DNA of 64,000 bases from positions 1,738,501 to 1,802,500 of the forward strand of contig JARWKL010000008.1 in the NCBI GenBank assembly GCA_029961685.1, given 5' to 3'. Both the position numbers and the translations under genes were made by a program. Below are positions 31,828 through 43,640 of this stretch, in pieces. The notes under the pieces were generated by a model. That model saw only the letters and a program-made list of their open reading frames with translations, had not been told where the DNA came from and made no database searches. Positions within the stretch are counted from its first letter, which is position 1. Every line of letters starts with the position of its first letter. This DNA is from Aristolochia californica (Eukaryota > Streptophyta > Magnoliopsida > Piperales > Aristolochiaceae).

Positions 31828-33588
31828 ATGGCGGTGAAACTCATTCTGCTCTTCCAGCTAGTGGTTTTGCTTCTTCTCATCCATCATGGAACCTCCAATT
31901 TCATCGAAGAAACTACCATCGATAAAATCCATATGGCCTTCAAGGACCCATATGTTCTATCCGCTGATCCATGTGGGTCGAGCAGTGGTTCTGCAATCGC
32001 AGTGGCTGCAAATCTGGTGATGGTATCATTAGGAACCGAAACGGATGGTTCCATCCTCTGCCCTTCCAGCGCGAATTCTCTTGTCAGGATAAAATCAACA
32101 CTGGGCCTCACAAGTCGATCCGGGGTGATCCCAATTTCTCCACGTCAAGACAGGGTTGGGTAAGCAGATTCACTACAGGCCTTCTGTTCAATCCCAACCT
32201 CGAATCATTTCTTTTTTCTTATGATTCTCAATTTATTCAACTTCTATTTATACGGAACTTCGTTAATGGAGGTATCTCGTCTTGCTTGTTACAGCCCCAT
32301 ATGCAGGACAGTCTCGGATGCGGTTCATGTGCTTGATGCCATTGTTGGTTTTGATTCAGGAGACGGCAGAAGCAACACGAAATACTGCAAAATTCATTCC
32401 TCCTGGAGGTTACAGAAAGTTTCTGAAATCGAAAGGACTCGAAGGGAAGAGACTCGGTATTCTAAAAAATTTCTTCGATTTTTCCGATGAGACAGTTCGT
32501 GATAAAACATTTGAGAATCATTTCAGAAAACTCAGGTGATTGCGTCTAATTACTGAAATTAAACAGTCTCTGCAGCTTTTTTTATATGATTTTGAAAACA
32601 CATTCCTGGACACTCTCAACTTTCAATCCTATTGAAACCAGTTGCGCTAAAACCTCGAGGCTATAGTGAAGGCGCAACATGAATGTAAGAGGGATCGGCC
32701 CGGTCGATATTAAATTCTCAACACTCCCCTGCACGTTGCCATTTGTGGCTCATGGAAATAGGTGGGAGTGAGACTCGAACTCGGGACCTACCTTGCTCTG
32801 ATACCATATTGAAACCAATTGCACTAAAACCTCGAGGCTATAGTGAAGGCGCAACATGAATAAAAGAGGGATCGGCCCGGTCGATATTAAATTCTCAACA
32901 AATCCCATTGCTGATTATGAAACAGTAAACAATCTTTACATTTTCCTGAAGGCAAAGAGGAGATATTTTGGTGGACAAACTAGAAATAACAAATGAGACC
33001 ACGATTATGAATTCCTCTGCCAGTGGGGAAAAAATGACACTTCTAGCCGAGTTCAAGCTGTATCTGAATGTGTATTTGTCGGAGTTGGTTCGGTCTCCTG
33101 TAAGATCTTTGGCGGACATAATAGCCTTCAACAAAAATCACTCTGCTCAGGTAATAATCCACTAATCTCCATATTTTCTAGAACTTGTTGAAACTGGTTC
33201 AAATACTAATCTGTGATTGGCATCCTCATAGGAGAAAATCAACGAATTCGGTCAAGAAATCTTCCTAGCTTCCGAGCTCACAAATGGGTTCGGGGAGGCA
33301 GAAAAACTTGCAGTAGAGAACATGGAAAGGCTTTCAAAAGATGGGACCGAGAAATTAATGAAGGAAAAAAATTTGGATGCAATTATAACTCCTCAATCTA
33401 GTGTTTCTCCAGTTTTCGCCATTGGAGGTTACCCAGGAATTAGCGTTCCAGCAGGATATGGAAAGGATGGAGTACCGTTTGGGATTTGTTTTGGAGGGTT
33501 GAAGGGTTCTGAACCAAAACTAATCGAGATAGCTTATGCTTTCGAGCAAGCAACCAGAATCAGAACACAACCAACTTTCAAACCTTAA
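31828..33588 (+). pseudogene. Broken amidase copy (N-terminal deletion, frameshift, TRIM insertion)
   Basis: Tandem duplicate of the amidase at 37729. The signal peptide and first residues (MAVKLILLFQL to IHMAFK) run straight into DPYVLSADPCGSSSGSA. A deletion thus removed the rest of exon 1, intron 1 and the start of exon 2, including the catalytic lysine region. The fusion is in frame. Exon 3 (from about 32295) has one extra G at about 32363-32364 compared with the intact copy, which shifts the frame after FDSGD. Intron 3 carries a TRIM. Exons 4 (about 32952-33150) and 5 (33232-33588) remain open and close to the intact copy, ending RIRTQPTFKP. A TATA-like ttatata near 31776 survives. Not expected to be catalytic. 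Confidence 0.88.
32630..32900 (-). mobile_element. TRIM retrotransposon (271 bp) with 94-bp LTRs
   Basis: Two 94-bp direct repeats (32630-32723 and 32807-32900, about four differences) flank 83 bp. On the minus strand each LTR reads TGTTGAGAA...CAATA. The primer site TGGTATCAGAGCAAGG (complement of 32791-32806) touches the first LTR, and a purine tract (cgtgcaggggag) precedes the second. Flanks AATCC (32625-32629 and 32901-32905) are the target duplication. The paralogous intron at about 39057-39067 has the empty site. It has no coding capacity. Confidence 0.93.
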
Positions 33589-34327
33589 AAATTCTCAAAG
33601 AGTTCAATGAGAATGTTCTCTCATTTTAGCAGCAGATTTAGAACTTAGAAATAACTTGTTGATTTCTGGGTTTTAAGGTTCGTACAAGGCTCCAATGCAG
33701 GGGTGAGCATTACCGAGTACAATAAGTTTTTGCTTTCTCAGTGTTGTTCTCTATACTTTGCATGTTACATGACTCATAATGCTCCTAAAATGAGTTATTC
33801 CATGGATGAAATTCACCATGTAAATTTATAAATGATAAAATGAACTTCATTGTTAAGGAACAAAAATATAAGGATAAAAACAACCTCCTTATCCTTCTCT
33901 AAGGTATTTCTTTGTAATATTGGCCATTTTTTACAGCTACAACTGTACCCATATGATTTGGGGTTGTTTATTTGTAGAATCAATGGCTTATGATTCATAC
34001 ATCCCCTCAAATTCGTGGTAGTATGGTCACCCATGAGTTTCCTTTTAAGTAGACTGTGTCGTTAACGTCCAAACACTTAAAGACATTGGTTCTCTAGTTT
34101 TATGTGGAAATAAATATTAACTCTAATTATTTGTGTGAGATGTTCTTGGACAAAATGACAATCAATCACTATATGTTTGTTATGCTCATGAAACATTAAG
34201 TTCACTGCAATGGCTAATACACTTTTTTCGTTGCAAAAGATCTTCAATATAACTATCTTGTCCAACAACCAATGTTCTACCTGTCTAACTGTTAATTTCT
34301 AGGGACAATGTGAAGTTGGGTCTAAGC
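33589..34327. repeat. 3' flank shared by the two amidase copies
   Basis: Downstream sequence of the broken amidase copy, from the stop codon to 'gaagttgggtctaag', matches 39745-40406 downstream of the intact gene. It differs by small indels and a roughly 100-bp segment. The duplication unit therefore includes promoter, gene and at least 0.65 kb of 3' flank. Homology stops exactly where a copia LTR begins at 34328. Confidence 0.8.
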
Positions 34328-36480
34328 TGTTAGGAATTAGATGCCCTAATACCAAAATAAAGAGAGCAATAATAATAAACGTAGAAGAAAGAAAAAGCAA
34401 GCACAAGAACAAACAAGATTTATATAAGTTCGCTTCAAGGTGAGACTATGTCCTATCTTCCACCGCTACAGTAATCCACTATGAAGATGAAATAGTTTAC
34501 AATAGAAATTGCACACACTTATATGTGGTTTTTCTCTAACCTCTCTCTGTTACAACTCAAGATCCTACTTCTAGGTGATAATGATAAAACCCTAATAGCC
34601 GCCACCCCCCATTTATAAAGAGAAAACTAGGGCAATCGCTTTACAAGAGTAAAATTTCTAAATTGCGTAAGGTATTGATTAAGCTCCACAACTTACCAAT
34701 CTCCCACTTGGAGACTAATCCATCATCAACATTTCATCTACAGTGACAACAACTTCTCAATCCTCAGAGAGAAGTCTAACTGAAGTTGTACACAACTTCA
34801 GTTTCTCGATCGTAATAGTCTTCGTCAACATATTAGTCGGATTTTGACTCCCTTGAATCTTCTCAAGTTCTAAGAATCCATCCTCCAGAGATGATTTGAT
34901 GAAGTGATAACACACCTGTATGTGTTTTGTTTTGGCATGATAAATAAGGTTATTTGCTAAATTAATAGCACTTCGATTGTCACAATATAACACATTCTTC
35001 CCATGTTTGAAACCTAATTTTTCCAAGAACAAAACTACTCAACATCGTTCATGTTGAATCTACTCAACATCTTCTTCACATATTCTTCTTGTGACAATTT
35101 TAAGACATTAGTATCTCTAGTAATCCTCATCCCAAGGATTTGTTTTACAACACCCAAATTCTTCATTGTAAGCTTCTTAGACAATTCCCTTTTCAACTTA
35201 TCTATTTCCTGTTTGCAAGTACCTGCTATCAACATATCATCAACATATAGCAATGGAATGATGTAGGAGTCATAAAACTTCTTCACATAACAACAATGAT
35301 CCGCTTAGCACCTCAAGAAACCATTACTACTCATAAAGGTGTCAAACTTCTTATACTATTGTCTTGGAGCCTGTTTGAGACCATATAAACTCTTTTGAAG
35401 TTTGAACACCATTTTCTCTTTTCCCTTTGTTTTGAATCCCTGTGGCTGCATCATGTAAATTTTTTTCTCCAAATCACCATGAAGAAAGGTTGTCTTTACA
35501 TCTAACTACTCTAAGTACAAGTCTTCATTTGCCACTAATCCAAGAATTGTTCTAATAGTAGTCAATTTTACTATTCGAGAGAAAATATCAATGTAGTCAA
35601 TGCTTTTTTTTTGTTGAAAGCCCTTTACAACCAATCTTGCCTTGTACCACTTGTTGCTATCATGTTTGTCTTTTATTCGGTACACCCATTTATTCTTCAA
35701 GGCCTTCTTCCCTTTTGGTAGCTTAGTCAACTGCCATGTTTGATTGGATAATCAATGAATCCATCTCATCCTTCATGGCTAACTCCCACTTGGTTGATTC
35801 ATCAACTTGCACAACTTCCTCATAACTCTCTGGTTCACCTTTATCAGTCAAAAGAATATAATTCAGTACAGGGAAGTACCTCTGTGGTGATCTGCTAGTT
35901 CTGACAAATCTCTTGAGTTCAGTCCCAAGATTGTTTTGATTTATTTCTGGGGGTATATTTTCCTAGTCTTCTTGAGTAATATTCTCTATCTCAATTACTA
36001 GAAGTTCTCTAAATTGAATCACTTCAGACTTCTTGGCTTCATCACTTGTGCTATCAAACTTTGTTCTCATCCTGTCTTTATACATGACACTTTCATTGAA
36101 GATCATGTCCATGCTCCTAATAAACTTACGACTTTAGTCATCCCAGAAGCGATAACCAAACTCTGTACCACCATAGTCAATAAAGAAATATATCTTAGAT
36201 TTAACATCAAGTTTACTTCTAATAGTAGAATCAATATGAATATAAGAAACACAACCAAAAATTTTCAAGAAAGAAAGGTTTACCTCTTTGCCGCTCCAAA
36301 CCTCTTTTGGTATTTTGTAATCCAATTGTGTTGAGGGACCTCAGTTGATCAAATAGGTAGTGGTGCTAATAGCCTTAGCCCAGAACATCTTTGACAATCC
36401 CGTATGTAATCTCATACTCCTAACACACTTGTTCAAAGACTCGTGTCCCAGTTATAGCCAAACTATATCTCCTAAATTTA
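34328..36480 (-). mobile_element. Degenerate Ty1/copia element, 3' LTR to integrase
   Basis: Reading minus: integrase end (about 36134-36480, VWSGKEVNLSFLKIFGCVSYIHID), linker, reverse transcriptase (about 35035-35730: LPKGKKALKNKWVYRIKDKHD, the active-site segment YDSYIIPLLYVDDMLIAG, and LGMRITRD) and RNase H (34757-35032: LYCDNRSAINLANN, TKHIQVCYHFIK). A purine tract complementing 'ctcccacttgg' (about 34700-34712) then precedes a 3' LTR of about 370 bp (34328-34699) that ends CTAACA on the minus strand. Stops and frame breaks are scattered throughout. Gag, protease and the 5' LTR are not found. Confidence 0.85.
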
Positions 36481-36539
36481 AGTCCTGAAACAAGTAAACA
36501 ATTGTAACAAAAATAGAGAACTAGTAACACTAAAAGACC

Positions 36540-37330
36540 TCCTTCATTACACTCCTTCCTATGAGACTCCAATAAGGCTCTACCATATTAATTCTTCTAT
36601 TGTGAGATTTCTTCCTATGATAGTTATGCAAAATTCTTTTATATCTGCTCTTAAACACTCCCCCTCAAGTTGGAGTGATTAACATCATCTTTCAAAGACA
36701 AAATTTTCGGTCTTTACACTCTTTAAAGATGAAAGGTCTTCATTTCAATTCTCTGTCTTACTTGGATATTTTAGTCACATAAAAAAATTATATCCTAACA
36801 CTTAAAATTCTTTATTGTAGGTTATAATAAATACCATCAAATACCTTTTTTATATACTTCTTCTTCTACTTCTCCCCCTCAACCTTAGGATCAAAAGGAC
36901 ATAAAAACCTAACTTGGGCAACATAAATATTTAGGGGGGTGAATCTCTCCTTGTCAAAGATCATAACTCCTCACACTAGTCAAAATCATCTAAATCTTTA
37001 AAAGGAACACCACTTAATTTCAAAGGTGGAAAAAGACCTAATTGTAGGGTACAAAAAAGGATACTAGATGAATAAAAAGACTTGACTCATGCTAGATGTT
37101 GGGTGCAATAGGGGGGGGGATCGCTCCTAATCAAAGATCATAACTCCACACACTAGTCAAAATCATCTAAATCTTTAAAAGGAACACCACTCAATTTCAA
37201 AGGTGGAAAAAGACCTAATTGTAGTGTACAAAAAAGGATACTCATTATTTAGGGGTAACTAAAAAACCGACCACATGGATGAATAAAAATACTTGACTCA
37301 TGCTAGATGTTGGGTGCAATACTGTTCTAT
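36540..37330 (-). mobile_element. LTR-retroelement 3' end relic with internal duplication
   Basis: A copia-style purine tract (complement of ctccccctcaagttgg near 36658-36673) abuts an LTR-like segment towards lower coordinates. The region above it matches 43050-43620 (cttggatatt, ccccctcaa, ttgactcatgctagatg). A block of about 170 bp (36930-37105) is repeated at 37110-37325, period near 177 bp, with the phrase 'caaagatcataactcc' in both. Non-coding. Confidence 0.6.
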
Positions 37331-37728
37331 GTAGGTAATAGGTCTATAGATAGTATTTCTCAATTACTGCTACTCGTAAGAAAAGATTGCTAAGACAAAA
37401 CTCTTGTCATGCTCTATGATTGCATTCAACCCATTCACCTGGTTAATCAACTTCATTGGGATTAAGATGATATTTAATTCTTGCCTTAGTGAGCCAATCA
37501 AAGAGCTTAGGACTTTTAAAAATGTTCATTTTGACCAGCTTCATCTCTCAAGTTTTGCCTGCTCTAACATTTATCTCGATTAGAATTTGATACTTCACTT
37601 GAAATCTCTTTGGCTTCGTCACTTCCAATTCAAAACGCACTAGTTTGGACCTGTAGCTTCCTTTCTCCTTATATATAGGTTGCCATTTACTCGATGCTAC
37701 CTGTGCAACTGCAAGGCGTTGAGCATCT

Positions 37729-39744
37729 ATGGCGGTGAAACTCATTCTGCTCTTCCAGCTTCCGCTTTTGCTTCTTCTCATCCGTCATGGAACCTCCAAT
37801 TTCATCGAAGAAGCTACCATCGACGAAATCCATATGGCCTTCAAGGAAAACAACCTCACCTCTAGGAGACTCGTCGAGTTCTATCTCGAAAGGATTCAGA
37901 CGCTCAACCCACAGCTTCGTGCCGTGCTCGAGCTCAACCCCCAGGCTCTCTCGCAGGCTGATCAGGCAGACAAGATGAGGCAGGCAATGGGTGGGTCTTC
38001 ATCTGGGCTCCAAGGGATTCCGATTCTTATAAAGGGCAACATAGCGACGGCCGCCAGGATGAACACAACGGCCGACGGGATGAACACAACTGCCGGATCT
38101 CTGGCAATGGTGGGCTCGGTGGTCCCTCGAGACGCAGGCGTTGTGGAGAGGCTTAGAAGAGCCGGGGCTGTTATCCTCGGCAAGGCGAGTCTCTCTGAAT
38201 GGGCTCAGTTTCGTTCTGTCACTGCTCCTAGTGGATGGTGTGCCATAAGTGGACAAGGGAAGGTGAGTTGCACGGTTCAGAATTTTGCAAACTTTTAGAT
38301 TTTTTTTCATGCTTTCATTTTCAGGAATGAAGAAATTTTCTGATCTTCCTTGAAAATCGACGTTATGTGTTTGCAGAACCCATTTGTTCTATCGGCTGAT
38401 CCATGTGGATCGAGCAGTGGTTCTGCAATCGCGGTGGCTGCAAATCTGGTGATGGTATCATTAGGAACCGAAACGGATGGTTCCATCCTCTGCCCTTCCA
38501 GCGCGAATTCTCTTGTCGGGATAAAACCAACACTGGGCCTCACAAGTCGATCCGGGGTGATCCCAATTTCTCCACGTCAAGACACGGTTGGGTAAGCAGA
38601 TTCACTACAGGTCTTCTGTTCAATCCCAACCTCGAATCATTTCCTTTTTCTTATGATTCTCAATTTATTCAACTTCTGTGTATACGGAACTTCATTAATG
38701 GAGGTATCTCGTCCTGCTTGTTACAGCCCCATATGCAGGACAGTCTCGGATGCGGTTCATGTGCTTGATGCCATTGTTGGTTTTGATTCAAGAGACGCAG
38801 AAGCAACACGAAATGCTGAAGAATTCATTCCTCCTGGAGGTTACAGAAACTTTCTAAAATCGAACGGACTCGAAGGGAAGAGACTCGGTATTCTCAAAAA
38901 TTTCTTCGATTTTTCCAATGAGACGGTTCGTAATAAAACATTTGAGGAGCATTTCGGAACACTCAGGTGATTGCGTCTAATTACTGAAATTAAACAGTCT
39001 CTGCACCTTTTTTTTATCTTAATTTGAAAACACATTCCTGGACACTCTCGGCTTTCAATCCCATTGCTGATCATGAAATAGTAAACAATCTTTACATTTT
39101 CCTGAAGGCAAAGAGGAGCTATTTTGGTGGACAATCTAGAAATAAGAAATGAGACCACGATTATGAATCCCTCCGCCAGTGGGGAAATAACGGCACTTCT
39201 AGCCGAGTTCAAGCTGTATCTGAATGTGTATCTGTCGGAGTTGGTTCGGTCTCCTGTCAGATCTTTGGCGGACATAATAGCCTTCAACAAAAATCACTCT
39301 GCTCAGGTAATAATCCACTAATCTCCATATTTGCTAGAACTTGTTGAAACTGGTTCAAATACTAATCTGTGATTGGCATCCTCATAGGAGAAAATCGACG
39401 AATTCGGTCAAGAAATCTTCCTAGCTTCCGAGCTCACAAACGGGTTCGGGGAGGCAGAAAAACTTGCAGTAGAGAACATGGAAAGGCTTTCAAAAGATGG
39501 GATCGAGAAATTAATGAAGGAAAAAAATTTGGATGCAATTATAACTCCTGAAGCTAGAGCTTCTCCAGTTTTCGCCATTGGAGGCTACCCTGGAATTAGC
39601 GTTCCAGCAGGATATGGAAAGGATGGAGTACCGTTTGGGATTTGTTTTGGAGGCTTGAAGGGTTCTGAACCAAAACTAATCGAGATAGCTTATGCTTTTG
39701 AGCAAGCAACCAGAATCAGAACACAACCAACTTTCAAACCTTAA
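37729..39744 (+). CDS. Intact secretory amidase (amidase signature family), five exons
   Basis: Hydrolase of the amidase signature family, close to Arabidopsis At4g34880-type amidases; the natural amide substrate is unknown. Exons 37729-38262, 38377-38591, 38727-38966, 39108-39306 and 39388-39744 join to 514 residues. A signal peptide (MAVKLILLFQLPLLLLLIRHG) suggests secretory routing. The predicted catalytic triad is Lys102 (ILIKGN), Ser190 (DPCGSSSGSA) and Ser214 (GTETDGSILCPSS). The fold ends with GGYPGISVPAGYGKDGVPFGICFGG. A tandem slip near residue 110 gives ARMNTTADGMNTTAGS where relatives have one MNTTAG unit, and the residue after Lys102 is Gly rather than the usual Asp. Both are near the active site and could affect activity. 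TATATATA at 37670-37677 is a good TATA box. The only complete member of the cluster. Confidence 0.9.
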
Positions 39745-40406
39745 AAATTCTTACAAGAGACATTTTAGCAGCAGATTTAAAACTTGTAATAACTTGTTGA
39801 TTTCTGGGTTTTAAGGTTCGTACAAGGCTCCAATGCAGGGGTGAGCATTACCGAGTCCAACAAAGGATTTGCTTTCTCACAGTGTTGTTCTCTATACTTT
39901 GCATGTTACATGACTCATAATGCTCCTAAAATGAGTTATTCCATGGATGAATTCATAATGTAAATTTACAAATGATAAAACGAACTTCATTGTTAAGGAA
40001 CAAAAATATAAGGATAAGAACGAGTTATTCCATAGAGTTAATTCTAAGGTATTTCTTTGTAATATTGGCCATTTTTTTATAGCTACAATTGTACCCATAT
40101 GATATGGGGTTGTTTATATGTAGAATCAATGGCTTATGATTAACACACCCCTTCAAATTCGTGGTAGTGTGGTAGTGTCGTTCACGTCCAAATGCTTAAA
40201 GACATCGGTTCTCTAGTTTTATTTGGAAATGAAAATTAACTCTAATTATTTGAGTGAGATGTTTTTGGACAGAATGATAATCAATCACTAATTGTAGGTC
40301 GAATGGAGAAAATAGTCTTGTTCTTTAAGCTGTTAACATCCAACAACCAATGTTCTACATGTCTAACCGTTCATTTCTAGGGACAATGTGAAGTTGGGTT
40401 TAAGAC
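39745..40406. repeat. 3' flank of the intact amidase, duplicated at 33589
   Basis: Matches 33589-34327. The end of the shared part (caatgtgaagttgggt) already lies in an LTR-like segment that continues to about 40500. No coding content. Confidence 0.75.
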
Positions 40407-40500
40407 CTATCTCAAAATGACTAGCCATTTTAGGAAACCTCTCTCCCAACTTATAAACTTAATATATTTCACTAATCCATGTGGAATTATTATTTAACAC

Positions 40501-40740
40501 TCCCCCTCACATGTAGACCCTCTAGTTTCTTACATGTGGATAATTTGGGTGGAGGCCCACATATAACTATTCCTTAATACTCCCCCTCACGTGTAGGCTC
40601 TCTAGACTCTTAAGTGTGGATAATTTAGGTAGAGGCCCACATATGATTTTTCCTTAACTCTTCCCCTCATGTGTAGGCCCTTTGGGCTGTTACAAGTGGG
40701 AAATTTGGATTGAGGCCCATATATGAATACCTACTCTAAT
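40501..40740. repeat. Three 80-bp tandem units
   Basis: Units start at 40501, 40581 and 40661. Each carries (t/c)ccccctcac-tgtagg-cc, tgtggataattt and gaggcccacatat. They complement the polypurine tract of an LTR element on the minus strand. A degenerate primer site (complement of ctctaataccatg, about 40735-40748) follows. Probably an internally collapsed LTR element. Confidence 0.75.
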
Positions 40741-40819
40741 ACCATGTAATGTTGGGTCCATTAAGTAAATATTTGGTTTGAAACACCCATTTGGAGCCCA
40801 CAATGTTGGAGTTGGCAGG

Positions 40820-42597
40820 TCGATGGACTAAAATCCAGGTCCAATTATTTTGTAGAGTTTGAACCTCTTCATCCATGGCAGCAAGTCAAGCAGGATTCTT
40901 AGAGACAGATTTGAATCATTTTGGCGCAGTAGAGAAAAGGAGAGCGGAGAGAAGTCTAGAGGTTCCCACGATACTGAGGTTGAACGGATGGCATGGTTTG
41001 ACAATACCAACTTTACCTCGTGTAAGCGTAGGGCGAAAACCCAACGGTAGTGTAGAAGTAGGAGCAGAAGGAGTGAGTCGTGCCTCAATAGGTTCTGGAC
41101 TAGAAAACTAGTGTGGCAAGGAGGGACCTGCAAAAGAATCAGTAGTCTGCATGGACTCATCGATCGGATCAGGACAAATAGAACATTGCTGATTGAGTAA
41201 TGTGAGGAGAATGGTCTAAGGTGGAAGGAGGGGTTGATGTTTGGATAAGACTGGGTTCCAGAAAGTTGGAAAAAAAATGGAGGGGAAGGGGGTTGAGCCT
41301 GAGATGATTTTATTAAAGGAAAGTTGTGTTCATCAAATTGAATATGGCGAGTGATGTAGATCCGAGAGGTGATGGGATCAAGGCACTGAAACCCTTTATA
41401 AGAGGGATTGTAACCCAAAAAGATGCAAGGAATACTGTGAGGTAAAAATTTAGTAAACATAAAATCATATAAGCAAGGATAAACACAACAACCAAAGAGA
41501 TGAAAATTTTCATAATTCGAAAACAAAAAATTGTTATTTTTGTCACTCGGTGATCCAGTCATTCAACCCCCCCGGTGCACACGTAAGTTGAAACAAACGT
41601 GAAGTTTGGAGCGAAAAAATTCAAAGACAAGGCATATAATACTTTTTGTGAAAATATCGGCAACTAACAGGTGAGATGGCACATATTGCATGTGAAGTTT
41701 GTTAACAACAATAAGTTCTCGAAGGAAATGATAATCTAATTCAGCATATTTGGCTTGCTTGTGAGAAACTGGATTGGAGTGAAGGAAGATTGCACTTTTT
41801 TTGACACATAAGAGAATATGTGGTTGTGGAATAGGAACATGTAGAGATCCGTAAGCCAAATAAGTTCAGCTACAGTGTGTGCAAGGGCACGATACTCAGA
41901 TTCACAACTGGAACATGATACCGTAGGTTGTTTTTTAGCATTTCAAGAAATCAAATTGTCTCCAAGATAAATGGAGTAACCAGAGGTAGAGCGACGAGTG
42001 TTAGTTAGCCCAGTCAACATTAGAGTAAGCAACTAAAGCACCAGCAGTAGCAGATGGGCGAAAGGTAATGCCAAAGTGAATGGGGCCTTTAACATAACAA
42101 ATAATATGTTTAACAACACGAAAATGATCTTCAATGGGAGCATGCAGAAATTGGCTAACAGAGTTGACCGCATAGGCTATGTCAGGGTGAGTAATGGTCA
42201 AGTATTGATGGGCTCCAATGAGAGACCTGTAAAGAGTAGGATCCAAAAATAGAGATCCATTGAGCGTCTCAAAGAACGCCTCATTGCCAAGGGCTACACT
42301 CAGGTACCTGGTCTTGACTACACTGACACCTTTAGTCCTGTTGTAAAGGCTACCACTATCTGAGTTGTGCTCTCTAATGTTGTGACCAACAAATGGCCTA
42401 TTCACCAACTTGACGTCAAGAATGTGTCGCACAATGGTACCCTCATTGAAAATGTTTATATGGAACAACCTTCTGGATACATTGACCCTCGTTTTCCACC
42501 TCGCATTTGTCTGTTGCAGAAAGCTCTCTATGGTCTCAAGCAAACTCCTTGTGCCAGGTTCCAACACTTCAACTTCTTTATCACAGTTAAGGAATAG
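40820..42597. mobile_element. Scrambled Ty1/copia mosaic
   Basis: Three copia pol pieces in the wrong order and orientation. About 40820-41562 (minus): integrase end and linker (FHLFGCCVYP, IPCIFLGYNPSYKGFQCLDP). About 41563-42258 (minus): RNase H (DPTLYRSLIGAHQYL, PDIAYAVNSVSQF, then VPSHLLVADIFTKS). About 42260-42597 (plus): reverse transcriptase N-terminal half ([44 protein letters not shown]). RNase H and RT face opposite ways across a junction near 42260. All contain stops. Confidence 0.8.
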
Positions 42598-43640
42598 TCC
42601 CACACGGATCAGTGAGAAAAAATATGTTGAGTTTATTAGTTGGGAAAGAAGTTTCCTAATATGGCTAGTCATTTAAGGATAAGCCTTAAACACAAACAAG
42701 ACATAAACACAAGAGATCTCAAAGGAAAGAGAAAAAAAATGAATTCTAGCTTTTGGGAGAGAGAGGAGAAGAAACCAAGGGAAAGAATGAAGAGGAAAAG
42801 AGAGACAGGTGTAAGGACGAATTTGAGCCAAGATGAAGAGGCTCGAATACTCTACCCCATGAATTGATGTTGTATTTATAGTTGTGTGAAGGAGTTTACA
42901 ATGACTACAATAACTTTAGGGTTACATGCTTCAAAAGAAAAAAGACATAAGAAGACATACACCAGCTTGTATAATTACAATTCTATGTCATCTCTATGAA
43001 CCTTCTCCTTATTTACTAGTCATGCCACTCCTACACACGTGGGTGTATTTTAACACTCCCCTTCAAGCTAGTATTTGTAACTTCACTTTGCAAATAATCT
43101 TGGTCAAGAAACTTGTGTGTTTGAAAAGGAATTTTTGATTGCCTTAATTTTATTCATCTTCTTCTTGTTCACATCTTGCTTGTACACTTTATCTTGTTCC
43201 CAACTTGTCTCCCCCTGACTTGGATATTCTAGCCACATAAAACATGATTACCAGAACACGTGGAATTCTTTATTGTTGGTTACCTCTTTCTTGTACTTCT
43301 TGTACTTTTCCCCCTCAAACTAGGGATCTCTTGTTTATTTACCAAGAGACCCAACTTGTACAACATAATGGTGAGAGAAGAAAAATCACTCCTAGCCATA
43401 TAACAAAGTTCCATATACCAGTTAAAATGGTCATAATTTGAAACACACTCCGCTCAATTTCAATGGCGGAAAAATAGCCCAAATTTAGGGCACAACAAAG
43501 AGACTACTCACTTTCTAAGGGTAGCTCGAACAAAAAACACCTCTTGGATGAAGAATAAAAAGACTTAACTCAAGCTGGATGCTTGACACACTCCTATACT
43601 AACTTTTTAGGTAGTGGGTCTATAGGTATTGCTCTGAAGT
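42598..43640. mobile_element. LTR-type relics beside the copia mosaic
   Basis: 42598-42690 on the plus strand resembles the complement of about 40390-40490 (shared ttgggaaagaagtttccta and atggctagtcattt), so LTR-like pieces flank the mosaic in inverted order. Further on, a purine tract complementing 'actccccttcaagctag' (about 43053-43070) and the following 550 bp match the relic at 36540-37330. No intact coding. Confidence 0.55.
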
